Assembly (NCBI RefSeq): GCF_900098745.1
Contig: NZ_FQTT01000011.1
Coordinates: forward strand, 156,227-220,226
Source of the DNA: Actinomyces glycerinitolerans
Lineage (GTDB): Bacteria > Actinomycetota > Actinomycetes > Actinomycetales > Actinomycetaceae
DNA: 64,000 bases
Reading direction: 5' to 3'
The notes beneath the pieces are model-generated. The model saw nothing but the letters and a program-made list of their open reading frames with translations. It did not search any database and was not told the origin of the DNA. Position numbers and translations under genes: made by a program. Below are positions 1-7,770 of the stretch, in pieces; positions within the stretch are counted from its first letter, which is position 1, and the number at the start of each line of letters is the position of its first letter.

Positions 1-467
1 CGCTGGATGTGGCCGGTGGCCTCCCGCCCGCCGCGGTGGAGGCGGACCCGGACCTGGTGGTGGTCGGCTGTGACTCCATGCTGGAGATCGATGGCGCGGT
101 GGTGGGCAAGCCCGGCACGGCGCAGCGGGCCCGCGAGCGCTGGCTGACGATGCGCGGCCGCAGCGGCACCCTGCACACCGGTCACAGTCTGGTGCGCGCA
201 CGCGATGCGGCCACCGCCGAGGGCGTGTCCTCCACGATCGTGCACTTCGGCTCCCCCAGCGACACCGAGATCGACACCTACATCGCCTCCGGGGAGCCTC
301 TGTGGTGTGCGGGCGCCTTCACCATCGACGGCCTGGGCGGCGCCTTCATCGACGGCGTCGAGGGGGATCCGCACGGTGTGGTGGGCATCTCTCTGCCGCT
401 GCTGCGGCGCCTGCTGGCCCGCCTGGGCATCACCTGGACCGATCTGTGGTCCGCGCCGGCGCGCTGA
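1..467 (+). CDS. maf: Maf-like nucleotide pyrophosphatase, C-terminal part
   Basis: The reading frame is open at the left edge of the window, so the N-terminus (with the usual SxSPRR motif) lies outside. What remains carries the family core VVVGCDSM, with the conserved Asp, followed by the GKPGTAQRARERW helix and the GTLHTGHSLV strand. The end has the G-E-P-L-W-C-AGAFTIDGLG segment typical of Maf/YhdE proteins, which hydrolyse non-canonical or modified nucleoside triphosphates to monophosphates. It converges with the MaoC gene, leaving only 6 bp between the stop codons. A GTG at position 9 is in frame but lies inside the fold, so it is not the true start. Confidence 0.85.
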   Translation, partial: LDVAGGLPPAAVEADPDLVVVGCDSMLEIDGAVVGKPGTAQRARERWLTMRGRSGTLHTGHSLVRARDAATAEGVSSTIVHFGSPSDTEIDTYIASGEPLWCAGAFTIDGLGGAFIDGVEGDPHGVVGISLPLLRRLLARLGITWTDLWSAPAR

Positions 468-473
468 GCCCGC

Positions 474-1409
474 TCAGCGCCGCACCAGCACGGTGCGCCC
501 GGCGATGGTGAGGCCGCCGGCGGGGAGGACGCCGAGTCGGGCCGCCCCGCCGCCCGGCAGTGCGGCGGGGCCGGGGAAGCGCAGGTCGACGACGCCGGTC
601 GTGGGAGTGAGGGCGAGGCTGAGTGCGCCCAACAGCAAGCCGTGGGCGACGAGTTCCTGCTCCCCCACGGCCAGCCCGGCTCGGTGGGCGGCACCGGGGT
701 GGAGGTGGATGGGGTTGTGATCGCCGGTGGCGTCGGCCCAGGCGCGCACGTCCGCAGCCGTGATGGTGAGGGTCCCGGGCGTATCGACGTCGCGGAGCGC
801 CGAATCGGTGTCGGCACCCGGCGGGTGCGGACCGGTGGGGACGGGAGGGGCGGTCGGCGGTGTGCGGCGGGCCAGGTCGTGGGTCACGCGGGCGCCAGCG
901 GGCCAGGCGGGTCCGGCGTCGCGGACGACGACCGCCCCCTGCAGCAGTTCCCAGCCGCCGCGAGCAGTTCGACGAAGGCCGACCTCGGCGCCTCCGGCAC
1001 CCGGCTCCTGGGGGCGATCGTCGGGAGCCTGGGCGCCGACCGGGGCGATCCGACAGCGGCGGTGGATGAGGCCGGCCGCGCCCGTCTCCATGGGGCGCTC
1101 AGGCGGCCGTTGCCCGGCGCTGTCCGATTCGAAGGCGCCGTCGCTGACCAGGTGCTCGGTCAGCCGCCCCAGTGCCAGGACTGCGGGCAGAAGCTGCTGC
1201 GCCGCGCCGGTTGCACGGGACCACGGCGCGGACCGGGCGGTGGCGACCGTCTCGCGCCCAGGGGTCGGCGCTGTGTGCATGAGTACGCGCGCTATGACGG
1301 CGGCCATGTCCGCGGCCGTCGCGGCACCCGGAGTCGCCGTCGTGGAGGTACAGCAAGGCCCCGACGACCTGGAGTCGTCGGGGCCTGTGCGCGCGGAGGG
1401 CGCCGCCAT
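474..1409 (-). CDS. MaoC-like hotdog dehydratase domain protein
   Basis: This 311-residue protein has a MaoC/hotdog hydratase domain near its C-terminus (about residues 205-300). The signature ITAADVRAWADATGDHNPIH contains the Asp and His of the hydratase 2 motif, followed by GLLLGALSLAL. The N-terminal two thirds is Pro/Ala/Arg-rich and may be a degenerate HadA-like half. The ATG lies 2 bp after the rpmG stop, so the two are co-transcribed; rpmG followed by MaoC/Had-type genes is a common actinobacterial order. In mycobacteria the equivalent HadABC proteins dehydrate fatty-acyl intermediates. Here the substrate is unknown. Confidence 0.7.
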   Translation of the reverse strand: MAAPSARTGPDDSRSSGPCCTSTTATPGAATAADMAAVIARVLMHTAPTPGRETVATARSAPWSRATGAAQQLLPAVLALGRLTEHLVSDGAFESDSAGQRPPERPMETGAAGLIHRRCRIAPVGAQAPDDRPQEPGAGGAEVGLRRTARGGWELLQGAVVVRDAGPAWPAGARVTHDLARRTPPTAPPVPTGPHPPGADTDSALRDVDTPGTLTITAADVRAWADATGDHNPIHLHPGAAHRAGLAVGEQELVAHGLLLGALSLALTPTTGVVDLRFPGPAALPGGGAARLGVLPAGGLTIAGRTVLVRR

Positions 1410-1411
1410 GA

Positions 1412-1579
1412 TCAGCGGGTCTCGCGGTGCTCCGTGTGCTTGCCGCAGCGCGGGCAGAACTTCGACAGAGACAGCCGGTCCGGGGTGTTCCGGCGGTTCT
1501 TCTTGGTGATGTAGTTGCGCTCCTTGCACTCCGAGCACGCCAGAGTGATCTTGGGGCGAACGTCGCTGGACTTAGCCAC
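1412..1579 (-). CDS. rpmG: 50S ribosomal protein L33
   Basis: The 55-residue product begins with GTG and reads [20 protein letters not shown]. It has two CxxC pairs (CSEC and CPRC), so it is the zinc-binding (C+) form of L33. A strong ribosome-binding site (GAGAGGAG) lies just upstream. It is the first protein gene after the Tyr/Thr/Met tRNA genes and is followed 2 bp later by the MaoC gene. The length and the motif [16 protein letters not shown] are normal for L33. Confidence 0.95.
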   Translation of the reverse strand: MAKSSDVRPKITLACSECKERNYITKKNRRNTPDRLSLSKFCPRCGKHTEHRETR

Positions 1580-1637
1580 GTAACTCTCCTCTCAGTGATC
1601 CTCGAGCGGCCCTTGGGGTGCCATGCTCGAACTTGCG

Positions 1638-1711
1638 TAGCGGGGGAGGGACTCGAACCCTCGACCTCACGATTATGAGTCGTGCGCTCTAACCAGCTGA
1701 GCTACCTCGCC
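1638..1711 (-). tRNA. tRNA-Met (CAT), elongator type
   Basis: The minus strand folds into a standard 74-nt cloverleaf. The acceptor begins GGCGAGG, the D-arm reads GCTCAGCTGGTTAGAGC, the anticodon loop is CTCATAA with stem ACGA/TCGT, and the T-loop is TTCGAGT. The 3' CCA is not encoded. The 5' G1:U72 pair and overall sequence fit elongator tRNA-Met rather than the initiator, which would show C1:A72 and three G:C pairs in the anticodon stem. Confidence 0.95.
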
Positions 1712-1751
1712 AGATGACACGTCAGGGGCCCGTAGGCCCCCGCAGTATCAG

Positions 1752-1824
1752 AGCCCCGAAAGGGATTCGAACCCTTGACCTTCTCCTTACCATGGAGACG
1801 CTCTACCGACTGAGCTATCGGGGC
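1752..1824 (-). tRNA. tRNA-Thr (GGT)
   Basis: A 73-nt cloverleaf with acceptor GCCCCGA/TCGGGGC and anticodon loop ATGGTAA (stem TCTCC/GGAGA), giving anticodon GGT for Thr codons ACC/ACU. The T-loop is TTCGAAT. No CCA is encoded. It sits 40 bp from the tRNA-Met gene on the same strand. Confidence 0.96.
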
Positions 1825-1946
1825 AACGAGCGGAACTTTAGGCAGATCGGATTCGCACACGCAACTCCGTTCGCCGTGGCTTCGCTCACCGCGGCCCCGC
1901 CTTGCGGGCGGGTCTGACTGCGTGCGCGCAAACGCCGCAACCATGG

Positions 1947-2028
1947 TGGCGGGTGAGGGATTCGAACCCCCGTAGCATACTGCGGCTGATTTACAGTCAG
2001 CTCCCATTGGCCGCTCGGGCAACCCGCC
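1947..2028 (-). tRNA. tRNA-Tyr (GTA)
   Basis: An 82-nt tRNA with acceptor GGCGGGT/ACCCGCC, anticodon loop CTGTAAA (stem GCTGA/TCAGC) and a long variable arm, as expected for bacterial tRNA-Tyr. It is first in the Tyr-Thr-Met-rpmG order, so the cluster probably starts from a promoter around 2030-2150. Confidence 0.96.
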
Positions 2029-2202
2029 GGGCTCCGGGCTCGTCGTAGGCCGTTCTCACGACCTCACGTCCTCGCTCGGTGCCGTGGAAGGATAGCAAGC
2101 CGACGGCGGCGCACGCCAATCGCCGCCATAGGACCCTGCTCACAGCGACGCCGGTGCCACGTCCAGCCCCATCTTGACGCGATGCGTTCTAGAGTCGTTG
2201 CC

Positions 2203-2949
2203 ATGTCGCAACCTCAGTCCCCCTACGGCCCCAACCAGCAGCCCGCTCCCCAGTCCCAGTACGGACAGGCCCCGTACGGTCAGCAGCAACCCGGGATGTC
2301 GACGCCGACACCCGGCGCTCCCATGCAGCAGCCCCAACAGCCCACGCGCCAGAAACGCCGGATCCCCACGATTGTGATCGCAGTGCCGTTGATCATCATC
2401 ATCGGCGTCATCATCGGCGTGACTTCGCTCAATCGTCCCACCCCCGCCACCAAGGCCGCCACCGGGGAGTGCATCCAGGAACCGGAGGGCAAAAAGAGCA
2501 GCGAGGTCCACGTCACGGACTGTGACGCCGACGACGCCGCCTACAAGGTCACCGCGGCCGCCGGAGCCGACTGCACCACCGTGGCAGGTACAACCACCGT
2601 CTATGAAGACCTGTGCCTGATCGGCGTGAACGAGGACCCGAGTATCTCGTTGGCCGGCGTACAGGAGGGCGACTGCCTGCACATCAACGAGTCCACCCGG
2701 GAGGCCACGGCGCAGGACTGCACTACCGGGAGTCGTGAGGTCTTGAAGGTACTCACCGACGTCAAGGACTCCGAAATGGAGACATGGCCTGACGCCTGCT
2801 ACAACGCCGGCGTCGATGATGACGCATACGACTATTGGTACGTGTGGAACTTCGACTTCTACAGCTCCAGCACCGAACCCAACCTGGGAAGCCTGACCGG
2901 AGACGACACCAACGACATCGTGTTCTGTCTGGGCACCGAGCAGCCCTGA
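2203..2949 (+). CDS. LppU/SCO3897-like membrane-anchored protein
   Basis: This 248-residue protein has a cytoplasmic Pro/Gln/Tyr-rich tail (about residues 1-50, repeated PYGQ), a basic stop (RQKRR) and a single membrane helix rich in Ile/Val (about 55-77). The extracellular domain has regularly spaced Cys residues: GECIQEP, VTDCDADDAAYKV, GADCTTV, DLCL, GDCLH, QDCTTG, DACYN, FCLG. The GxC...VxCxDxxAxYKV pattern matches actinobacterial LppU-like proteins of unknown function. The ATG at 2203 is chosen over an in-frame ATG 21 bp upstream because it starts the low-complexity tail directly. The Cys count suggests disulfides outside the cell. Confidence 0.65.
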   Translation: MSQPQSPYGPNQQPAPQSQYGQAPYGQQQPGMSTPTPGAPMQQPQQPTRQKRRIPTIVIAVPLIIIIGVIIGVTSLNRPTPATKAATGECIQEPEGKKSSEVHVTDCDADDAAYKVTAAAGADCTTVAGTTTVYEDLCLIGVNEDPSISLAGVQEGDCLHINESTREATAQDCTTGSREVLKVLTDVKDSEMETWPDACYNAGVDDDAYDYWYVWNFDFYSSSTEPNLGSLTGDDTNDIVFCLGTEQP

Positions 2950-2991
2950 TCCCCCCCGGCCTAGGCACCGCGGCCGCGCCACGCCGCCGAA

Positions 2992-3855
2992 TCAGTAGCC
3001 GGCCATCTGCTCCAGACGGGCGATGCGCTGGGCCATCGGCGGGTGGGTGGCGAACAGGCTCTTCACCCGACCGAAGGGGTTGGCGATCATCATGGCGCTG
3101 ACCGGCTCCAGGCGCGGGTCCTGCGGCATGGGCGCGGCGGCCACGCCCGTCTCCAGCTTGTGCAGCGCACTGGCCAGGGCCAGCGGGTCGTTGGTCAGGA
3201 CCGCGCCGTCGTGATCGGCGTCGTACTCGCGGGTGCGGGAGACTGCGAACTGGGTCAGGCTGGCCGCCAGCGGAGCCAGCAGCGCCAGCAGGAGCAGGAC
3301 GAGCGCGTTGGAGTCGCGGCGGTCGCGACCCCCGCCGAACCACATGATGCCGGTGGCGATCGAGGAGATCACCCCGGCGATGCCGGCGGCGATCGAGCCG
3401 GTCAGGATGTCCCGGTTGTACACATGGGAGAGCTCGTGGCCGAGCACTCCCCGCAACTCCCGCTCATTGAGCAGCTGCAAAATGCCCTGGGTGCAGCAAA
3501 CGGCGGCGTGCTGCGGGTCACGGCCGGTGGCGAAGGCGTTCGGGCTCACGGTCGGCGCCACGTACAGGCGGGGCATGGGCTGCCCCGCCGCCGTGGACAG
3601 CTCGCGCACGACGGCGTACATGACCGGCTGCTGCGCCTCGCTGACCTCGACGGCGCCCATGGAGCGCACCGCAAGCTTGTCGGAGTTCCAGTAGGAGTAT
3701 GCCGTCTGCGCCACCCCGATCGCGGGCATGAGCAGCAGCCAGACGCTCGAGCCGGTGCCGCGCGCCAGCAGCCAGCCGATCAGGAGCAGCAACCCCCACA
3801 GTCCCCCCATGAGGACCGCCGTTTTAAGTCCGTTGTGGTGGTTCGTGCTGGTCAT
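2992..3855 (-). CDS. htpX: HtpX-like M48 zinc metalloprotease
   Basis: This 287-residue membrane protease probably degrades damaged membrane proteins. Two N-terminal hydrophobic segments (about residues 13-31 and 38-55) precede the zinc motif HELSH (His140, Glu141, His144). Two more segments follow (about 155-175 and 185-205), then the third zinc ligand in TREYDAD. The length is standard for HtpX. A perfect 7-bp inverted repeat lies just upstream (3861-3878) and could be an operator. The neighbours (ald downstream of the 3' side of the same strand, LppU-like protein convergent) do not add functional information. Confidence 0.9.
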   Translation of the reverse strand: MTSTNHHNGLKTAVLMGGLWGLLLLIGWLLARGTGSSVWLLLMPAIGVAQTAYSYWNSDKLAVRSMGAVEVSEAQQPVMYAVVRELSTAAGQPMPRLYVAPTVSPNAFATGRDPQHAAVCCTQGILQLLNERELRGVLGHELSHVYNRDILTGSIAAGIAGVISSIATGIMWFGGGRDRRDSNALVLLLLALLAPLAASLTQFAVSRTREYDADHDGAVLTNDPLALASALHKLETGVAAAPMPQDPRLEPVSAMMIANPFGRVKSLFATHPPMAQRIARLEQMAGY

Positions 3856-3860
3856 GTCGA

Positions 3861-3878
3861 CGAGTGTATGAACACTCG
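3861..3878. promoter_or_regulatory. inverted repeat upstream of htpX, possible operator
   Basis: CGAGTGTATGAACACTCG is a perfect inverted repeat (7-bp arms, 4-nt centre) ending 6 bp before the htpX start codon. Its position would block initiation if bound by a dimeric repressor. The arms resemble, but do not match, the HAIR element of HspR (GAGT/ACTC). It could also be a terminator stem for ald, though no T-run follows. Confidence 0.35.
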
Positions 3879-3906
3879 CTGTGGCCTTGCTGGGAATGGG
3901 CCGTCT

Positions 3907-5022
3907 TCAGGCCAGCAGAGTGACCACGTCGGCGACGTCGAGGTCCAGGGCCTGACCGACGCCGTCCGTGTACAGGGCGCCGGCGTGGGTGGCCAGGCCG
4001 CGGGCGAGGTCGGACCGCTGCCGACACGCGTCGCGCCAGCCGTTGTCGGCCAGGGCGACGGCGTAGGGCAGGGTCGCGTTGGTCAGTGCGTAGGTCGAGG
4101 TGTAGGACACGGCCCCGGGCATGTTGCCGACGGCGTAGAAGATCTTGCCGTCCACCTCGTAGGTGGGCTCGGAGTGGGTGGTGACGTGGGAGTCCTCGAA
4201 GCATCCGCCCTGATCGATGGCGATGTCCACGAGCACCGAGCCCGGGCGCATCGCCTGGACCATCGCGTGAGTAATCAGTCTGGGGGTGCGAGAACCGGGG
4301 ACGAGCACGGCCCCGATGACGAGATCGGCGTCGGCCACCGCGCCGGCCACATCCAGCGGGGTGGAGAAGCGCGTGCGGACCGTCCCGCCGGTCAGTTCGT
4401 CGATCTGGCGCATGCGGACCGGGTTGACGTCCATGACGGTGACGTCCGCACCCATGCCGGCCGCCACGCGGGCGGCGGCCAGGCCGGCGGTGCCACCGCC
4501 GAGGACGACGACGTTGCCGCGGCGCACACCCGCGGCTCCGCCCAGCAGCACACCGGAGCCGCCGCCCGGGGCGAGCAGGGCGTCTGCACCAACCTGCGCC
4601 CCGAGCCGCCCCGCGATCTCCGACATGGGGGCGAGCAGCGGCAGACCGCCGTCGTCGGTGGCGACCGTCTCATAGGCGACGGCGGTGACCCGCTTCGCCA
4701 GCAGGGCCTCGGTGAGCGCGCGGTCGGCGGCCAGGTGCAGATAGGTGAACAGCAACAGGCCCTCGCGCAGGTAGCCGAACTCGGCCGGAACCGGCTCCTT
4801 GACCTTGAGGATCATTTCGGCGTCGCCCCAGACGGAGGCCGCCTCGGCGGCGATGTCCGCGCCGGCGTCGAGGTAATCCGCATCGGTGATGCCGGCGCCC
4901 AGCCCGGCGCCGGCCTGTACGGTCACCTCATGCCCGTGGCGAACCAGCGTGTCCACGCCTGCCGGCGTGAGCGCCACGCGGTACTCGTGATCCTTGACCT
5001 CGGTGGGGACGCCGATGCGCAT
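3907..5022 (-). CDS. ald: alanine dehydrogenase
   Basis: A 371-residue enzyme, the usual length, for NAD-dependent reversible deamination of L-alanine to pyruvate and ammonia. It starts MRIGVPTEVKDHEYRVALTP. Lys75 (in KVKEP) and His96 (in TYLHLA) occupy the positions of the catalytic pair known in the family. The Rossmann motif VVVLGGGTAGLAA and the C-terminal domain sequence GNMPGAVSYTSTYALTNATLPY follow. ATG at 5022 is preferred over a longer frame because AAAGG lies upstream and the protein begins at the family N-terminus. Confidence 0.95.
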   Translation of the reverse strand: MRIGVPTEVKDHEYRVALTPAGVDTLVRHGHEVTVQAGAGLGAGITDADYLDAGADIAAEAASVWGDAEMILKVKEPVPAEFGYLREGLLLFTYLHLAADRALTEALLAKRVTAVAYETVATDDGGLPLLAPMSEIAGRLGAQVGADALLAPGGGSGVLLGGAAGVRRGNVVVLGGGTAGLAAARVAAGMGADVTVMDVNPVRMRQIDELTGGTVRTRFSTPLDVAGAVADADLVIGAVLVPGSRTPRLITHAMVQAMRPGSVLVDIAIDQGGCFEDSHVTTHSEPTYEVDGKIFYAVGNMPGAVSYTSTYALTNATLPYAVALADNGWRDACRQRSDLARGLATHAGALYTDGVGQALDLDVADVVTLLA

Positions 5023-5095
5023 GGGAGGCTGCCTTTCTCTGGTTGGCGCCTGGTCAACAGGCCGGGGCGGCACAGCCTACCGCCCCGGCGGCGGG

Positions 5096-6583
5096 TCAGT
5101 CCCGCAGTCGGTGTGCGACCCGCTCGGGCACGCGGTCGGGGTCCGGCTGGCCGATGAGGTCGTCGGGAACCTCGGTGCTGCGGGAGATGGCGGTCATGGC
5201 ATCCCGGGCGACGACCTTGACGCGCTCGCGCGGCTTGGACTCGCCCCCAGTGACGGTGACCTCGCCGTACTCCTCCCCCAGGTGGCGTTCGTAGGCGTCC
5301 AGCAGCTCCCAACCCTCCCAGGTGGTGTAGGGCACGTCGCGGGAGTCGAGCAGCGCCAGCAGGGCGTCGTGGCCGACCTGGGACTCGTCCTCCGTGGTGG
5401 CGTGCAGCAGGCCGGCGTTGGCGTCGGCGACCAGGTTCGTGATCGTCTCCTGGGCGTCGGACTTGGTGGAGCCGATCAGGCCGACCGGGCCGCGGCGGAT
5501 CCAGCCGGTGGCGTAGATGCCGGTGAGCGGTTCACCGTCATCGCCGAGCACGCGGCCGCCGGCGTTGGGGATCACGTGCCGGTCGGCGTCGAAGGGCAGG
5601 CCCTCGATCGGGCTGCCGGCGTAGCCGACGGCGCGGTAGACGGCCTGCACCGGCCAGTCCCGGAACTCGCCGGTGCCGGAGACGGTGCCGTCGCCGTTGA
5701 GGCGGGTGCGTTCGGTGCGCAGGGCGCGCACATGCCCGGCGTCGTCGGTGAGGATGGCGGCCGGCGCCTGGAACAGGTGGATGTGGATGGTGCGGGAGGC
5801 GGTCAGTTCCTCGGGTTCCTGCATGGCGTAGTTCTCCAGGGCCTTGACCACCTGCCGCTGCTGGTTGGAGGCGGCCAGGGCCTCGCGGGAGCCCTCGTCG
5901 TACTCGAAGTCCTCCTCGTCGACGGTGACGTCCACGTCGGGCTGCTTGCCGAGTTCGCGCAGCTCCAGGGGGGTGAACTTCACCTGGGCGGGGCCGCGGC
6001 GACCGAATACGTGCACGTCGGTGACCGGGGACTTCGCCAGGGTCTCGGCCACATTCGCCGGGATCTCCGTGGTCATCAGGTCCTCCACGTGCTTGGCCAG
6101 GATGCGGGAGATGTCCAGGGCGACGTTGCCGACGCCGATGACGGCGACCTGCCGGGCCTCCAGCGGCCAGGTGCGCGGGTGGTCGGGGTGACCGTCGTAC
6201 CAGGAGACGAAGTCGGCGCCGCCGTATGCCTCGTGCGCGTCAATCCCGGGGATGTCCAGGGGGGCGTCGGTGTCGGCGCCGGTGGAGAAGATCAAGGCGT
6301 CGTAGTGCTCGTGCAGCTCTGCGACGGAGATGTCGCGGCCGACCTCCACGTTGCCGATCAGCCGGATGTCGCCGCGCTGGAGGATCTTGTAAAGGGCCAC
6401 GATGATCTGCTTGATGCGCGGGTGGTCCGGGGCGACGCCGTAGCGCACCAGCCCGTAGGGGGCCGGGAGGCGCTCAAACAGGTCGATATTCACGTCCAAA
6501 CCCGATTTCGACAGGATGTCCGAAGCGTAGATACCGGCGGGGCCTGCTCCGATGACGGCAACATTGAGGGGACGTGCGTTCAC
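5096..6583 (-). CDS. fprA: ferredoxin/adrenodoxin-type NADP reductase
   Basis: A flavoprotein of 495 residues that passes electrons between NADPH and ferredoxins. It shows the FAD-binding motif VAVIGAGPAGIYASDIL near the N-terminus, PYGLVRYGVAPDHP, the NADP fold VIGVGNVALDISRIL, FGRRGPAQVKFTP, and the C-terminal FAD motif GWIRRGPVGLIGSTK, all as in mycobacterial FprA. A GTG start at 6583 is chosen because GGAACGAAGAG precedes it and the FAD motif then begins at the usual distance. It lies 73 bp upstream of ald on the same strand and may be co-transcribed. Confidence 0.92.
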   Translation of the reverse strand: MNARPLNVAVIGAGPAGIYASDILSKSGLDVNIDLFERLPAPYGLVRYGVAPDHPRIKQIIVALYKILQRGDIRLIGNVEVGRDISVAELHEHYDALIFSTGADTDAPLDIPGIDAHEAYGGADFVSWYDGHPDHPRTWPLEARQVAVIGVGNVALDISRILAKHVEDLMTTEIPANVAETLAKSPVTDVHVFGRRGPAQVKFTPLELRELGKQPDVDVTVDEEDFEYDEGSREALAASNQQRQVVKALENYAMQEPEELTASRTIHIHLFQAPAAILTDDAGHVRALRTERTRLNGDGTVSGTGEFRDWPVQAVYRAVGYAGSPIEGLPFDADRHVIPNAGGRVLGDDGEPLTGIYATGWIRRGPVGLIGSTKSDAQETITNLVADANAGLLHATTEDESQVGHDALLALLDSRDVPYTTWEGWELLDAYERHLGEEYGEVTVTGGESKPRERVKVVARDAMTAISRSTEVPDDLIGQPDPDRVPERVAHRLRD

Positions 6584-6788
6584 TGCTCTTCGTTCCTGGT
6601 GACTACGGGTGGGCGGCCCCACGCGCACCGGGCGGTGCGCCGCTCAGGCCGGCCCAAGTGTATGCGGGTGTTCGCCGGTCGCGGTGTGGCGTGCGTCCCG
6701 CTCGCCCGACCAGCCTCCGCCGCTCCGCTCGCCGAAGTCGACACGAGTGGCGCACCGCGACCGATGCAGGCGGCGCATCACAGTCAAG

Positions 6789-6860
6789 GCCGAGCGTTTC
6801 CGGCTCTTCGTGTTTGTGGGTGTGGTGGGTGGGGTGTCTGGGTGGTGGTTTGTGTGTGTG
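6789..6860 (+). repeat. G-rich module copy 1 with small hairpin
   Basis: A short hairpin (GCCG/CGGC, 6789-6804) leads into GGCTCTTCGTGTTTGTGGG and then a run of G-tracts. Close relatives of the same sequence occur at 7677-7715 (minus), 39451 (plus), about 40441-40487 (minus, diverged) and 63608 (plus). The G-tracts could form a quadruplex on the plus strand. This copy faces the copy at 7677-7715. Confidence 0.7.
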
Positions 6861-6898
6861 CTTCGGCGGGTGCGATGAGCGGGGATGGGATAGTTCAC

Positions 6899-6938
6899 CG
6901 CGAATCTCGGTGAATCTCGGTGAATCTCGGTGGATCAC
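6899..6938 (+). repeat. tandem 10-bp repeats
   Basis: Four consecutive units of the type CGGTGAATCT (the last one diverged to GGTGGATCAC), continued more loosely to about 6960. They lie between the G-rich module and the box array. No ribosome-binding site or reading frame of interest covers them. Confidence 0.8.
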
Positions 6939-6962
6939 GGCGGACAGCGGCGGATCGTGCGT

Positions 6963-7176
6963 GACGGTTCGGGTGCTTGCGTGAGAGTTCGCGCCTTCGC
7001 CTGACGGTTCGTACGCTCGGGTCGACGGTTCGGCACATCCAGCGACGGTTCGTACGCTCTGGTCGACGGTTCGGCACATCCGGCGACGGTTCGTGGGATA
7101 GGGGTACGAACCGTCGCCGTTCATGCCGAACCGTTGCTGCTACCTGACGAACCGTCACCGGAACACACGAACCGTC
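6963..7176. repeat. bidirectional box array 1 (GACGGTTCG, 20-21 bp spacing)
   Basis: Seven direct boxes GACGGTTCG (one is GAGAGTTCG) start at 6963, 6983, 7003, 7024, 7044, 7065 and 7085. Four inverted boxes CGAACCGTC (one ends GTT) start at 7107, 7127, 7148 and 7168. Spacing is 20 or 21 bp throughout, close to two helical turns, so all boxes lie on one face of the DNA. The flip occurs near 7100. Sequence between boxes is only partly conserved, in two alternating spacer types. Boxes of this kind could bind a small dimeric DNA-binding protein. No known family was recognised. Confidence 0.85.
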
Positions 7177-7372
7177 CACCCCGCTACGCCACCCCCATGA
7201 CGCCGACCAATGACGGCCCGCAAGTCAGAACACTCTGCCGCTGCACTCGGCAGTCCACCTGACCCGCGCCCGGCGGTGCGGGCCAGCGCCCGGCTGAGTG
7301 GCTCGTCGGCGTGGGCCTGGGCTTCAGGGACGGGGACCCGACCCCCGTGGCCCGGGGTTGGCGGGGCCCGTG

Positions 7373-7715
7373 TTCCCCGGCCGGCTGTGCTCCCGTGAGA
7401 CGACCGCCATGTCGATTTACGACCTTGGGGTGCGAATCACGACCACCCCGGAGTCGTAAACCACACCCCAAGGTCAGAAACCAGCACTGACCAGCGCTTC
7501 GCACTCGAGGGTGCGACCGCACGGAACCACCACGCGGCAGGCCCCCTCGGACGCGGCACGCCATCCACGGGCCCGGCAGGCCGCCCTCGGGCACGGGAGA
7601 TGGCCTTCGGGCACGTGAGGCTGCGCGCGGGCGCGGGAGAGGTCGTCCTCGGCAGAACTCGTTCTCAGGCCAACCAGAACACACCACCAGCCACACCCCC
7701 AAACACGAAGAGCCG
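7373..7715 (-). repeat. long intergenic repeat element, copy A
   Basis: Read on the minus strand, about 340 bp is clearly homologous to 39448-39840 read on the plus strand. Both begin GGCTCTTCGTGT, continue through G-rich sequence, then Pro/Arg-like GC-rich sequence, then a palindrome (GACCTTGGGGTG arms, 7421-7432 and 7464-7475) and end with CACGGGAGCACAGCCG. Copy A has about 20 nt more than copy B in the palindrome loop. No reading frame is conserved between the copies, so this is a non-coding element. Confidence 0.85.
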
Positions 7716-7726
7716 CGTTTCCGCGG
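7713..7726. terminator. hairpin at the outer end of repeat copy A
   Basis: CCGCG-TTTC-CGCGG is a perfect 5-bp stem immediately outside the G-rich module. The equivalent position beside the module at 39451 also carries a perfect hairpin (11-bp stem). The stems differ in sequence, so the structure rather than the sequence is shared. Whether it terminates transcription is inference. Confidence 0.4.
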
Positions 7727-7753
7727 CAGGGACACACCAACACCGCCCGATAT

Positions 7754-7770
7754 AGAATTGAAATAATTCT
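7754..7770. promoter_or_regulatory. AT-rich palindrome in the promoter of the first lipoprotein gene
   Basis: AGAATTGAAATAATTCT has 6-bp perfect arms around a 5-nt centre, in a region otherwise above 70% GC. It overlaps a possible -10 element (TATAGAAT, 7751-7758) 35 bp upstream of the start codon at 7793. It could be an operator for the lipoprotein cluster. Confidence 0.4.

Noticed and set aside
3043..5157. Long plus-strand frame of 704 codons opposite htpX and ald
   Set aside because: It is antisense to two well-supported genes and rich in Gly/Ala/His/Gln, as expected for the complement of high-GC coding DNA.
6963..7176. CRISPR array
   Set aside because: Conserved boxes are only 9 bp, the spacing is about 20 bp, orientation flips, and there are no cas genes. 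A CRISPR has 24-37 bp repeats in one direction.
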